From: Parapristionchus giblindavisi | Lineage: Eukaryota > Nematoda > Chromadorea > Rhabditida > Diplogasteridae | Length of the DNA stretch: 64,000 nt | Direction: 5' to 3' | Assembly: GCA_943737045.1 (NCBI GenBank) | Contig: CALSFV010000101.1 | Coordinates: forward strand, 62,001 to 126,000 | Part shown: in pieces, positions 12,090-22,165 of the stretch | Position numbering within the stretch: position 1 is the first letter of the stretch | How the letters are laid out: the number at the start of each line of letters is the position of its first letter | Translations under genes and position numbers: made by a program | The notes under the pieces: model-generated | What the model was told of the DNA's origin: nothing | Databases searched by the model: none | Seen by the model: the letters and a program-made list of their open reading frames with translations, nothing else

Positions 12090-13262
12090 GAAGAGGATAG
12101 GGAGAGGGAGGAGGGGAGAGAGGGAGAGGGAGTGAGAGGAAGGGGGGAGGAGGAAGGGAGAGAGGGAGAGGGAGTGAGAGGAAGGGGGAGAGGAGGAAGG
12201 GAGAGAGGGAGAGGGAGTGAGAGGAAGGGGGGAGGAGGAAGGGAGAGAGGGAGAGGGAGTGAGAGGAAGGGGGGAGGAGGAAGGGAGAGAGGGAGAGGGA
12301 GTGAGAGGAAGGGGGAGAGGAGGAAGGGAGAGAGGGAGAGGGAGTGAGAGGAAGGGGGGGAGGAGGAAGGGAGAGAGGGAGAGGGAGTGAGAGGAAGGGG
12401 GAGAGGAGGAAGGGAGAGAGGGAGAGGGAGTGAGAGGAAGGGGGGAGGAGGAAGGGAGAGAGGGAGAGAGAGTGAGAGGAAGGGGGGAGGAGGAAGTGAG
12501 AGAGGGAGAGGGAGTGAGAGGAAGGGGGAGAGGAGGAAGGGAGAGAGGGAGAGGGAGTGAGAGGAAGGGGGGAGGAGGAAGGGAGAGAGGGAGAGAGAGT
12601 GAGAGGAAGGGGGGAGGAGGAAGTGAGAGAGGGAGAGGGAGTGAGAGGAAGGGGGAGAGGAGGAAGGGAGAGAGGGAGAGGGAGTGAGAGGAAGGGGGGA
12701 GGAGGAAGGGAGAGAGGGAGAGGGAGTGAGAGGAAGGGGGAGGAGGAAGGGAGAGAGGGAGAGGGAGTGAGAGGAAGGGGGAGGAGGAAGGGAGAGAGGG
12801 AGAGGGAGTGAGAGGAAGGGGGGAGGAGGAAGGGAGAGAGGGAGAGGGAATGAGAGGAAGGGGGAGAGGACGAAGGGAGAGAGGGAGAGGGAGTGAGAGG
12901 AAGGGGGGAGGACGAAGGGAGAGAGGGAGAGGGAGTGAGAGGAAGGGGGGAGGAGGAAGGGAGAGAGGGAGAGGGAATGAGAGGAAGGGGGGAGGAGGAA
13001 GTGAGAGGGAGTGAGAGGAAGGGGGAGAGGAGGAAGGGAGAGAGGGAGAGGGAGTGAGAGGAAGGGGGAGGAGGAAGGGAGAGAGGGAGAGGGAATGAGA
13101 GGAAGGGGGAGAGGAGGAAGGGAGAGAGGGAGAGGGAATGAGAGGAAGGGGGAGAGGAGGAAGGGAGAGAGGGAGAGGGAATGAGAGGAAGGGGGAGAGG
13201 AGGAAGGGAGAGAGGGAGAGGGAGTGAGAGGAAGGGGGGAGGAGGAAGGGAGAGAGAGAGGA
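12090..13262. repeat. Polypurine satellite with ~42-bp unit
   Basis: Tandem units of 41-45 bp built from GTGAGAGGAAGGGGGGAGGA followed by GGAAGGGAGAGAGGGAGAGGGA, varying in the length of the G run. No gene signal on either strand. Confidence 0.93.
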
Positions 13263-13382
13263 GGAGTAGAGAAACATGAGAAGTATAACATTATCAATGT
13301 TCCAATATAGACAGAGGAATGATACGTAGAATGAATATTATAGATGTAGATAATAGGTATAATGGATGTGTTTGACATATTG

Positions 13383-13575
13383 AGGGAGAGGGAGAGGTAG
13401 AGGGAGAAGGAGAGGGAGAAGGAGAGGGTGAGAGAGGGGGAGGGAGAGGGAGAGGGAGAGGGAGAGGGAGAGGGAGAGGGAGAGGGAGAGGGAGAGGGAG
13501 AGGGAGAGGGAGAGGGAGAGGGAGAGGGAGAGGGAGAGGGAGAAGGAGAGGGTGAGAGAGGGGGAGGGAGAGGGA
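13383..13575. repeat. (GGGAGA)n array bracketed by a repeated GA-rich block
   Basis: Perfect GGGAGA hexamers from about 13440 to 13538 lie between two copies of AGAAGGAGAGGGTGAGAGAG (near 13411 and 13541). A CT dinucleotide run follows near 13690-13716 on the same strand, switching strand bias. Confidence 0.9.
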
Positions 13576-13589
13576 AGTAGATTAGATTC

Positions 13590-14337
13590 TTCAACATATT
13601 GAACATATCTCTATGATATTAATGAGATATTGATATAGTGAAGAAAATACGAAGAAGAAGAAGAAAAGGAACGAGTAGTGGTAAATAAGATCTCTCTCTC
13701 TCTCTCTCTCTCTCTCCTCTCCCCCTTCTCACCCCTCCCCTCTCCCCTCACTCTCTCCCCTACACCCTAGAGGTACTGAGAACTGAATGATGGAGAAAAG
13801 GAGAGGGAGAAAAGGAGAGGGAGAGAATTGAAATGGAGATGGGGATGAATAAAGGTCTTATGTACTGTCTTCACTCTTTTCATTTAATCGTCATAAATAG
13901 AAGAAAAAATCTCTAGAAGATGATTGGTTTTTCATATATCACTAAATAAATCCTATAATATTTTAAAAGTATAATTAATAGAATATATTTCACAAGGTGG
14001 TGTATTAAAAATGGTATTCAATATCAGTTTACATGTTGATATGTATGTAAAATGTGTCCCGACAAAGTGAAATCATATTTATAATATGAATGAATTGATA
14101 TTATTTATAATAGTAAATAAATGAATACTGAATGAATACAATCATACATATTGATAGTTAATAGTCTATTTATTTTATCTTAGATAAAAATAATATATCG
14201 AATTCATAAACAAAATAAATAAATGGAGAAGAGATTATCTTCTTCTCATTTGAATTCATCATTTATTTACTCGTCCTATCATTCTTTTCCCATTCTCAAA
14301 CTCATAATTATCATTTACGTCGATAAAAAGTTCTTTT
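13590..14337. other. AT-rich non-coding DNA
   Basis: No supported exon, RNA gene or repeat family beyond short CT/GA runs at 13690-13830. The rest is AT-rich sequence with many stop codons on both strands. Confidence 0.5.
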
Positions 14338-14547
14338 AATCACCAAAGGAAATGAAACAAAATTTCCATCAATGAGAAAAAAAACAATTGAAAGGCAAAC
14401 CACACTGGCCACAAAATGAATGGTACTAATTTAATTGAATGGTGTTCTGTATTTTGCGCATGCGCTAGATCTTTTTGAAAGCTATCATTTTCGGACCATT
14501 TCTTTTTACACGTTAATTGAAATTTTGTTTCATTCTCTTTAGTCATT
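14338..14547. mobile_element. Short inverted-repeat element (MITE-like)
   Basis: The left sequence around AATGAAACAAAATTTCC (14351) is matched in reverse complement around GAAATTTTGTTTCATTC (14519). The similarity spans about 35 bp at each end, with an unrelated centre. No duplication was clearly identified, so the borders are approximate. Confidence 0.5.
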
Positions 14548-14906
14548 ATCCCGGAATTCCTGTGATTTTTTTTACTTTGCGAATAGAAAAATACTGATAC
14601 TCGGAGATTATATGAAGGGTCGTCCAAATGAGCCCACGTGTGAAAGAATCGAAAGAGATTTACTATAGTCTAATATTCATATTTATCTATGTTAATATTA
14701 ACACCTCAAATGAAGAAATTGAATATGAAAAAAGGAACGCTAGAGATATAGGGGAAGGGAGAGAATGAGATAGAAGCTGAATGCAAAAAGTTGATTGAGA
14801 GAAGAATGTGAAAAGGGATGTGATATAAATAATGAATGAATATGGATAAGTGATTGAAGTAAAAATGAAAGAGAACAATATAAAAGACAATGAATGAATC
14901 AATCAA

Positions 14907-14993
14907 TCAATCTTTATCAGGTTCACACTTTGGGATATGGTTGTTAACCATTGGGAGTAGGGCATATTCCACCATCCTTTTCTGATTTTCTTC
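14907..14993 (-). CDS. Orphan 3'-terminal coding exon
   Basis: Reading on the minus strand from acceptor CCTAAG, 28 codons run to TGA at 14907-14909. The peptide begins EENQKRMVEYALLPMVNN and ends CEPDKD. Its composition is that of an ordinary soluble protein tail, unlike the low-complexity frames around it. No partner exons could be placed upstream (15.0-16.6 kb), so this is the end of an unidentified gene, a relic, or chance. Confidence 0.4.
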   Translation of the reverse strand, partial: EENQKRMVEYALLPMVNNHIPKCEPDKD

Positions 14994-14999
14994 CTTAGG

Positions 15000-16000
15000 T
15001 CATGAATCTATATTTATATATTAATAAATAAATACTTATAAGTTTCAAAAAACATCGAAGCAAAAGTTAGATGTACCAATATATCATCACGATCGAATTT
15101 ATAAAGGGAGGGGAATTGAATGATGTCACAGTCGCTACGTCCAGAAACATTTGAAAAGTCCTGAATTTTATTTTATGTTCAACATTATGCTATACTGTTC
15201 CTAACGTTGACAAATTGCCGACATATTCGTATCAAGCAACAGAGCTCATTCATTTTGAACGTAATTTAAGTTTAAATAAATAATGCTTCCAAAAGCTTTG
15301 GCAGCGCAGTGCGAACTAAAGACCCTTTATATTTACTATCCGATTTGTTTTTGGAACGGAACGATTATTTTGGAACTATACACGTAGGAAGTAGAGATCT
15401 TCATTCGTTCATTTACACCACCGGTTCGACATTTTTTGTTAAAATGATGAAAAGTCATTCTGCGTGATTTCGACTCCTAATGTCGTGTAAAGGCGCTCAT
15501 TTGGGCATTATTTTCAAGCCATTTTCAACCTTTATATCGATTGTTTTTAACCGCTAATTCAATACAAATCAATGAGAATTAGAGTGCACGATTTTGCACG
15601 ATTATGTTTTTAATTATCATTTTAAAATTGTGACTTCTCATGCATCAATTGGTGATAAAATCATTTTCCACGATCGCATGATTGCGGATTTCTATTTAAT
15701 TTATATGTCAAATCCCAGATTTGATCTACACCGTTGTTTGAGCTTCGTAATTTATTCTTAACATAGTTTTGTGCATGTCACGTGCATAGTTTCATGCAGC
15801 CACTTCGGACGGAGCTTCTACTGCTACGTCGGTTATTAACTTAAATTTCTAATGCATTCTTTTCTGGATTCTACTTCGAGCACAGACGTTGAAAGACCAT
15901 CAAGATACACGATGACCCGATGAATAGAAGAAAGAATTGAACGTCATTGATCTATGAAGGTCCCCCTGCCATGACTCACCGCACCAATGTGCGAATGTGA
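15000..16000. other. No gene recognised
   Basis: About 1 kb of mixed AT-rich sequence with somewhat higher GC than neighbouring introns, possibly an old unclassified repeat. I find no terminal repeats, reading frame or tRNA structure. Confidence 0.5.
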
Positions 16001-16005
16001 TAAAG

Positions 16006-16186
<181 letters not shown>

Positions 16187-16596
16187 TGTGACAAATATTA
16201 ATATTTCTAAATGAGAAGGAAATAAGTTAAGAACACATTTATCGGAATACGAATGAATACAATTCCAATTAGTTATAAGATCGAGTGTAGTTGATAATGG
16301 AATAAATGAATAGATAGAAGATGCTAATGAATGGATTCATTCATTTATTCATTCATATTATTGTACAACAACCATTATTCTTTCGTTCTTTTGCTGAAAA
16401 ATCATCAAATTATGATTGAATCATTCAGAATCAAAACAATTCATAATGAATTATAAATCTGTATTTCATATTAGAGAAAAAGTCGTTTGAAATAAATATT
16501 TTTAAACTTTAGATACGTTGTGGTACAGTACTCTTCCGTTTCTTTTCACTCGATTTATTATCCTTAAATAAAAATATTATTAATTTTTTATTTATA

Positions 16597-18482
16597 TTAA
16601 ACAATAACACTGACGCTTAGTGATGGTGGAAGTGGTTTAAGTGGCGGAGGTTGAACTAATTTTGGTGGTGGAGGAGCTTCAGGGGCTGAGGGAGCTTCTG
16701 GAAAAGGAGCTCCATTGGATTGATTTCCACTAGATTGAGCTCCATTGGATTGAGCTCCACTAGATTGAGCTCCATTGGATTGAGCTCCACTAGATTGAGC
16801 TCCATTGGATTGAGCTCCACTAGATTGAGCTCCATTGGATTGAGCTCCACTAGATTGAGCTCCATTGGATTGAGCTCCACTAGATTGAGCTCCATTGGAT
16901 TGAGCTCCACTAGATTGAGCTCCATTGGATTGAGCTCCACTAGATTGAGCTCCATTGGATTGAGCTCCACTAGATTGAGCTCCATTGGATTGAGCTCCAC
17001 TAGATTGAGCTCCATTGGATTGAGCTCCACTAGATTGAGCTCCATTGGATTGAGCGCCACTAGATTGAGCTCCATTGGATTGAGCTCCACTAGATTGGGC
17101 TCCATTGGATTGAGCTCCAGTTGTTTTATCAATTCCAGTAGATGGAACAGCAATAGTTGTAGTAGATCCTTTATCTAGAGGTCCTTTATCTCCTTTATCT
17201 AGTTCTGATACTTCTAAATGAACTTATTATATATCTCTATTATATAAATATATTCATACTATTTCCTTCAACTTTCTTAGCACCAATCTTATCTGTTTTA
17301 TCATGTTTATTTTCATCACTCTTATCTTCTTTACTCTTTCTACTCTTCTTATCATCTTTTGTCTTTCCTTCTTTCGTCTTCTAAATTATAATTGTTCTAT
17401 CTAATTTATTATATTCTTCGATTCACATAAAGATTTCAAATCATTTATTTTTATTCAGTAACACATAAATAAATTTTTCTAAGTTATTCTATGTATATAA
17501 ATTCTAATGGAATGAAATGACATGGGAATGGACCGAACTATCCCGATGTTCACGAAAGTTGCATGTTTTACTAAATCGACAACGCTGATTTCAAATCAGC
17601 CTTAAAAACCTGTGAAATGTTTTTCTGAAGCGTGTTATAGACGAAAAGTGATTTTTCATGACATTGTTCAACTCATCTAACCGTTCGATATGAAAATGCA
17701 CTTCTCTCTCCATTCCCAGCTGTAGCGTGGTCAAGTAGTGAGATGTTTGGTTGGTATTCCGAGGTCTGGCTGATTTGATTGGTTCGAGAGAGATGATCAT
17801 GTTCATATGTATATGATATATTGAGCTGAGAGATATGTTGAACAATGGCTTGAAAAATCGCTTTTCGTCGAGCTATATAATCCTACAAAAAACATTTCGC
17901 AGGGTTTTAAAGCTGATTTGAAATGAGCGTAGTCGATTTAATAGAACATGCATCGGGATAGTTGAGACCATTCTTATGTGGACATACATCATCATCATTA
18001 TCTGATCCAAGAGATAATTCATAATCATCGTAGTCTTTCTAGTAATTTAATTATTAGTTAAGGATATCGATTCATATGAATATCATTACTAATCTTGTAT
18101 TCATTTTCCGAAAAACTATGAGAAAAAGCAATGTCTCGTTTCCCTGACTAGCTGGACACTTGAAATTTATTTTCTCGGTTAAAGAAGGGGAACCATGAGA
18201 TTAGGGGTTCCCTATGTACATGAAGAACGAATAACCGAATAAATAACCGCGAATAAAGCTTATGAACGAAGTTTAAACTTCTTTGATAGGTTTTTTCGTG
18301 TTTTCTAACCCAAAAAAAGTCTCTAGCTATTCAAGGAACCGAGATATTTGCTTCCCTGAATGCTTTTCCGGAAAATGAACCCAAAATTATCAAGAACTTC
18401 TTATTAAATATCTCACTTTCTTCTTTTGCACTTTATTCTTTTCTGCTGATTGTTTAGCGATATCTTCGATATTATTTGACAT
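16597..18482 (-). CDS. 284-aa Lys-rich protein with Gln/Ser/Gly/Ala repeats (complete, four exons)
   Basis: Exons in coding order: 18417-18482 (ATG at 18480-18482), 17988-18038, 17260-17380, 16597-17213 (stop TAA 16597-16599). Phases 0, 0 and 1 all join; total 855 nt. Residues 1-80 are charged, with an acidic patch (GSDNDDD) and Lys/Asp/Ser-rich stretch. A linker (STTTIAVPSTG) leads to about twelve copies of a 10-aa repeat alternating AQSSG and AQSNG, and the C-terminus is Pro-rich (APEAPPPPKL). There is no signal peptide or membrane segment. A minus-strand AATAAA lies at 16587-16592, a few bases past the stop. The ATG directly follows an acceptor-like TTATAG, so an upstream leader exon or trans-splicing is possible. 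Two introns carry inverted-repeat elements. Function unknown. Confidence 0.72.
16733..17117 (-). repeat. 30-bp coding tandem repeat
   Basis: About 12.5 units alternating CAATCTAGTGGAGCT and CAATCCAATGGAGCT on the minus strand. The units are essentially identical apart from single changes (near 17055 and 17098). It lies in the last exon of the 284-aa gene; the flanking exon sequence fixes the Gln-Ser-Ser/Asn-Gly-Ala frame as the coding one. Confidence 0.95.
17524..17974. mobile_element. Inverted-repeat element in an intron (~450 bp)
   Basis: Arms around AACTATCCCGATG (17536) and CATCGGGATAGTT (17949) extend inward more than 150 bp each with mismatches (shared AAATCGAC and TTTCAAATCAGC blocks). 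The element fills most of the intron between exons 2 and 3 of the 284-aa gene. It has no reading frame, and its borders are approximate. Confidence 0.7.
18105..18379. mobile_element. Inverted-repeat element in an intron (~275 bp)
   Basis: Left TTTTCCGAAAAACTATGAG is mirrored by right GCTTTTCCGGAAAA. Similarity continues through the TCTCGTTTCCCTGACTAGCT / AGCTATTCAAGGAACCGAGA blocks. It sits in the intron between exons 1 and 2 of the 284-aa gene. Borders are approximate. Confidence 0.65.
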
Positions 18483-18894
18483 TCTATAATATATATTTAT
18501 ATATAATAAAAGATATATGAATACCTTGAATGAAATAGACCGCTCAAAGTAAAAATAATATGAATGAATAAAGTGACGAATGATTCTTTTGATTATGTAC
18601 ATTCTTATAATAATTTCACTTAATTATATTCAAATAATTTCACATGCAAAGCAGATGATTTTTATGAAGAGTGATCGAAATCGAGAGAAAAACGTAAAGA
18701 TTCTCAAATAAACGATTAGTACTATCGATATGAATGGTATTCATAATGAACATATCCATAAATTGATTAGAGTATCTAGAGATCACATCCGTTATTCATT
18801 CTCTTTTAAAGTTCTCAAAACATTTGAAAATTTTTGAAAATACCGTATCCAGTCGAATAAAAAATATTTTTAATATGGTAGGTATTATTAACCC

Positions 18895-19487
18895 CTATAT
18901 CACGGGTCTCCGGTAAAAGTGTAGCAACGCCTCCCACTAGGAAAAATTTTTTGTCTCCGATTTCGATGAAAGTTGGTCAGATAAAGGCAGATACGATCAA
19001 CAAACTGCTTATGCGTACTCTATTAAACGGTATTGGGAGGACATAGATACGGTAAATGAACAACATACCGACTTTGTACGTGATCTGGCAACTTCTTTTC
19101 TGCAATAATACCGAAGGGTTCAAGAGAAAATTTTCGAGAACAGGTCACCTTTTTGTTCAAAAAATTCGTTTTTTCGCGTTTTTCGCCCTGAACACGACTT
19201 AGCAGCGATCGGTTCATTTAAAACTTTTTTGGAGAGAATTAGAATACGGTTCGAATGACACCTGTCCGCTCGTTGTACGATGAAAATGAACCGAATTATG
19301 ATCATTTTAAGAGTAGATCACAAAAAATCGATAATTTGCAATTTTGGCCAATTCAAGTGGCTAGGCTTTCTCATGACCCCCAACCACACCCACTGACCAA
19401 CTTTCATCGAAATCAGAGACAAAAAATTTTTCCTAGTGGCAGAACAGATCGTTTTTGCTACACTGTTACAGGAGACAAGTGTTATAG
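18895..19487. mobile_element. MITE-like element with ~95-bp inverted ends
   Basis: The block CACTAGGAAAAATTTTTTGT then GATTTCGATGAAAGTTGGTCA at 18936-18977 recurs in reverse complement at about 19398-19442, and the outer CTATATCACGGGTCTCC pairs with GGAGACAAGTGTTATAG. There is no transposase. It lies just upstream of the tRNA-like sequence and the Polinton remnant, in a transposon-dense stretch. Confidence 0.75.
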
Positions 19488-19535
19488 TAGCTAAAACAAC
19501 ATAGATCACGAAAGGGGAATATGGCAAAAAATTTT

Positions 19536-19618
19536 GACAGCACCCGGAGTGGAACCCTAGGATAGCCGCAATGCCCCGCATTGCCTTGTGGTGGCTTACC
19601 GACTGCGCTATGGGTGTC
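19536..19618 (-). ncRNA. tRNA-like sequence (degenerate tRNA or SINE head)
   Basis: On the minus strand the sequence opens GACACCC and carries TAGCGCAGTCGG, which fits a Pol III A box. GGTTCCACTCC, close to a B box, follows about 47 nt later, and the end is GGGTGCTGTC. A 7-bp hairpin (GCAATGC..GCATTGC) resembles a long variable arm. The anticodon stem and T stem pair badly, so a working tRNA is unlikely; a tRNA-derived SINE or pseudogene fits better. Confidence 0.5.
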
Positions 19619-19884
19619 GTCTCTTAGTTCGGAAGAGTTTTCCCCTATCTACCCAGCGCGGCCTATCAGAGACGCAAAGGGGACAACCAGCAGTGAGGGG
19701 TGTGTGTGTGAGAGAAAGAGTGTGTGTGCAACGATGTGTTGTTGACCTCTTCCCACACGCGAGTCTATTTATTCTATTTAGTCTATTTGTTTTACTTAAT
19801 TATTTAGTTTTCACAAAAGCACATAGCCAAGAAATGGAAAATAAAAGAGTTGTTAACGAGTTTTGAAGTTTTGTTGATTATTAA

Positions 19885-20322
19885 ATGACTACTTTTAGTC
19901 TCCAAAAAGACTTGAAGCCACTAACCAATAATGACCTCGAAGAGCTCGTCAATGTACTGAAAATGAAGAATTTCCGAGGACTCTTTATGAGAGACAATTT
20001 GCCGAATGAAGGAATTGGAGAAAAAGAAGTTTGTATTGTCAATCTAGACTCTTCTGAAGGTAAAGGTACTCATTGGGTCTGTTATTCCAAGTTAAAAGAT
20101 CAATTATATTATTTTGATTCCTTTGGGTTAGATCCACCTTTAGAACTTCAAGAATATTTAAAAAATGATAAAGATAGAAAAATAGAATTATCAACATTCC
20201 AAATTCAAGAATTCGGTAATCATCATTGTGGTTATTACTGTCTTCTTGTTCTGAAAATGTTGGAAAACAATGACTTCAGAAGAACAACAATTCTATCGTT
20301 AATTTCGTTGGAAGTATTATGA
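19885..20322 (+). CDS. Polinton/Maverick adenain-like cysteine protease
   Basis: A 145-aa intron-free frame. It has the adenovirus-type protease layout: His in KGTHWVCY (about residue 54), Asp in YYFDSFG (about 74), a Gln at FQIQEFG (about 109) and the nucleophilic Cys in HHCGYYC (about 115). In this C5/C48-like fold the enzyme processes capsid proteins, and in Polinton/Maverick elements it sits beside DNA polymerase B, a packaging ATPase and capsid genes, pieces of which follow here. The frame is intact across the catalytic core but short at the C-terminus compared with full-length relatives. The high-AT coding style resembles the neighbouring fragments. Confidence 0.8.
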   Translation: MTTFSLQKDLKPLTNNDLEELVNVLKMKNFRGLFMRDNLPNEGIGEKEVCIVNLDSSEGKGTHWVCYSKLKDQLYYFDSFGLDPPLELQEYLKNDKDRKIELSTFQIQEFGNHHCGYYCLLVLKMLENNDFRRTTILSLISLEVL

Positions 20323-20356
20323 ATCAGAGTAGAACCTCTGGTTTAATTTTAACATT

Positions 20357-20812
20357 ACCAAAAGCCATAGTATTTATTATGACTATCTTTAATGATATAA
20401 CGTTTATGTTCACTAGTGTCATTATTGAGAGTTACTTTATTCTGACATGTGTGAAAATAGTGTGTTTAACACTCCTAATTGTATTTTGAGTCTTTCTTAC
20501 AACAGTCTTATTAAAAAGGCTGTGCTTATAATCATGGACAGTCAACTCATTCTTGACAACATTCTTTTTCACACCTTTACTTTTCTTAGTTTCATCACCA
20601 TCTAGAGTATTAAAAGCATATTGTTTAGGCTTTAGAGCAACTATTTCAGTTATAATATTTCCATTCAATTCATCTTTAGATTTCCCGACAACTTTCTTAT
20701 TCTCTGTGCTATGAAGTACATGATCTTCCGGATAACCACTGAAATCAAAATATCTTCGAACATAGATATCTTTTTCCACATCTTTGTAGAAATCTTCAGT
20801 CTTGATGTCATA
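20357..20812 (-). pseudogene. Polinton DNA polymerase B, C-terminal fragment
   Basis: The minus-strand translation matches the C-terminal region of protein-primed family B polymerases of Polintons: a YDIKTEDFYKD start (after the lost YGDTD-like motif), FDFSGYPEDH, NKKVVGKSKDE and EIVALKPKQYAF. A stop at 20432-20434 followed by continued homology in another frame marks a frameshift. The 5' side ends abruptly at 20811-20812, where a Tc/mariner-type terminus (CAGGGTGTCC) begins at a TA. It is therefore both disrupted and truncated. Confidence 0.72.
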
Positions 20813-21160
20813 CAGGGTGTCCAAAAAGTATTGTTACACGAATAAATCCATGTATCTTCCTCAAAATCCATCAAAGACAATTCAAACAGGGTATAGTATT
20901 TACCACTTATCATTGCAACATAGCAATGAATGGCCACCCGATCTGGCCTCCATTGGCCGCGATGACGCCTCTGACAAGGGAACGTTCCCAACTTTTCCTA
21001 GCCATTTGAGATGGTAATAGCATGAATAGAATCAGTTTTCGGTGCTGATTACAAATCCGCTTTCAAACGTTGCCCAATCGAGCTGAGCTTCGAGAAAATC
21101 GATATTGAAAATCGACTAGTTGATTCGGAAATTAGTGCGGATTTCTACACAAACCATCCT
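20811..21160. mobile_element. Truncated Tc/mariner-type insertion inside the Polinton
   Basis: CAGGGTGTCCAAAAAGTATT at 20813 follows a TA and has the look of a Tc/mariner inverted terminus. It cuts the polymerase reading frame. The sequence to about 21160 is unrelated to the Polinton fragments on either side. I could not find the opposite terminus, so the right border is a guess. Confidence 0.45.
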
Positions 21161-21515
21161 AATGAGTTTCTCTAGCATTAAATCATCAAAGATAATAAGA
21201 CTTATCTTATCAGGATCTATACAAGAAGGATCAATAATGTCTTCAAGAGAATCTCATGTTTTCACAGTTATTAATGACTGAAGATTTTCTTTTTCTTCAA
21301 TTATGAAGTCTTGCTTTTCAAAACACCTCCTAATTTCTTTTTTACTCAATCCATTTTGGAATCCATTAATAAGAGCTTGGTAACAAGGTTGAAATAATGT
21401 TGTACTAAAAATATAAAGAGTATCATAATCTAGATATTCATCATCTTTGTAAGAATCCAAAAGTAAATTCATAAGTAAATTAGTCTTTCCACATCCACTC
21501 TTTCCATCCTCTTAT
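21160..21515 (-). pseudogene. Polinton packaging ATPase (FtsK/HerA-type) fragment
   Basis: On the minus strand a Walker A motif (GKSGCGKTN, 21482-21508) is followed by TLYIFSTTLFQPCYQ and GFQNGLSKKEI. A Walker B-like LIIFDDLML is near 21178-21204. An in-frame TGA at 21254-21256 separates A and B, and a stop just upstream of Walker A removes the N-terminus. This matches the DNA-packaging ATPase of Polinton/Maverick and related viruses. It is non-functional as it stands. Confidence 0.75.
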
Positions 21516-21577
21516 ACTTTGGGGAAGTAAAGGATTCTTATTTCTACTTGGGTAATAATTTTTGACACTGTAGTCAC

Positions 21578-22008
21578 CAGGGCTGTGCATTTTTCGTTTT
21601 TCGTTTTTCGTTTTTTTCGATTTTTCGGGTTTTCTCGAAAAAAATTTTCGCCGAAAAATTTTTCGAAAAAAATTCGAAAAAAACGACAAATGCCTTTTTA
21701 CATCAAATAGCAGAAAATTTCAAAAATTAATGACATTTTAGCAAAAATTTGAAATTTGGATACAAAAATTGCAATTTCACTTGAGTAAATATGTGTTCTT
21801 TATCAATTATGCAGCATCAATAAGGAATCACACAGTTACAACTCTTGTGTTTCCATTTTATCGATTGGAAAATTTAGCGAATTGATGTTCTCGATAGGGA
21901 AAACAGTGTTTATATATTTTTTTCGAATTTTTCGGATTTTTCGAAAATAAATTCGAAAATTTTTCGTTTTTCGAAATTTTTTCGAAATATTTTTTTCGCA
22001 CAGCCCTG
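21578..22008. mobile_element. hAT-type MITE with perfect 8-bp target duplication
   Basis: The termini CAGGGCTGTGC and GCACAGCCCTG are perfect inverted repeats. GTAGTCAC occurs directly outside each end (21570-21577 and 22009-22016), the 8-bp duplication typical of hAT elements. The interior is rich in TTTTTCG/CGAAAAA runs that fold back on themselves. No transposase. It has inserted between two Polinton fragments. Confidence 0.92.
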
Positions 22009-22165
22009 GTAGTCACTAAAGTCGCTTTTAAAATTCATTTTTAAATTTATAACTAGGTATTTAAAATGTTTGAAAAATATAAAAGTATTTAAATTACGAT
22101 ACTTTCTTGATTTCCTTCGGAAATTATAAGATAAAATAAATTATTCAAATAAGTTGAATCTTTAA

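Noticed and set aside
6937..13606. Long Ser/Pro/Leu (minus) and Arg/Glu/Gly (plus) frames up to 561 codons
   Set aside because: Pure purine/pyrimidine satellites rarely contain stop codons. No splice-linked non-repetitive exons or domains exist.
16720..17178. Plus-strand SSIGLSSTRL frame and minus NPMELNLVEL frame over the 30-bp repeat
   Set aside because: Only the third frame (minus, Gln-Ser-Gly-Ala) continues into spliced upstream exons in phase and a Pro-rich tail with a poly(A) signal.
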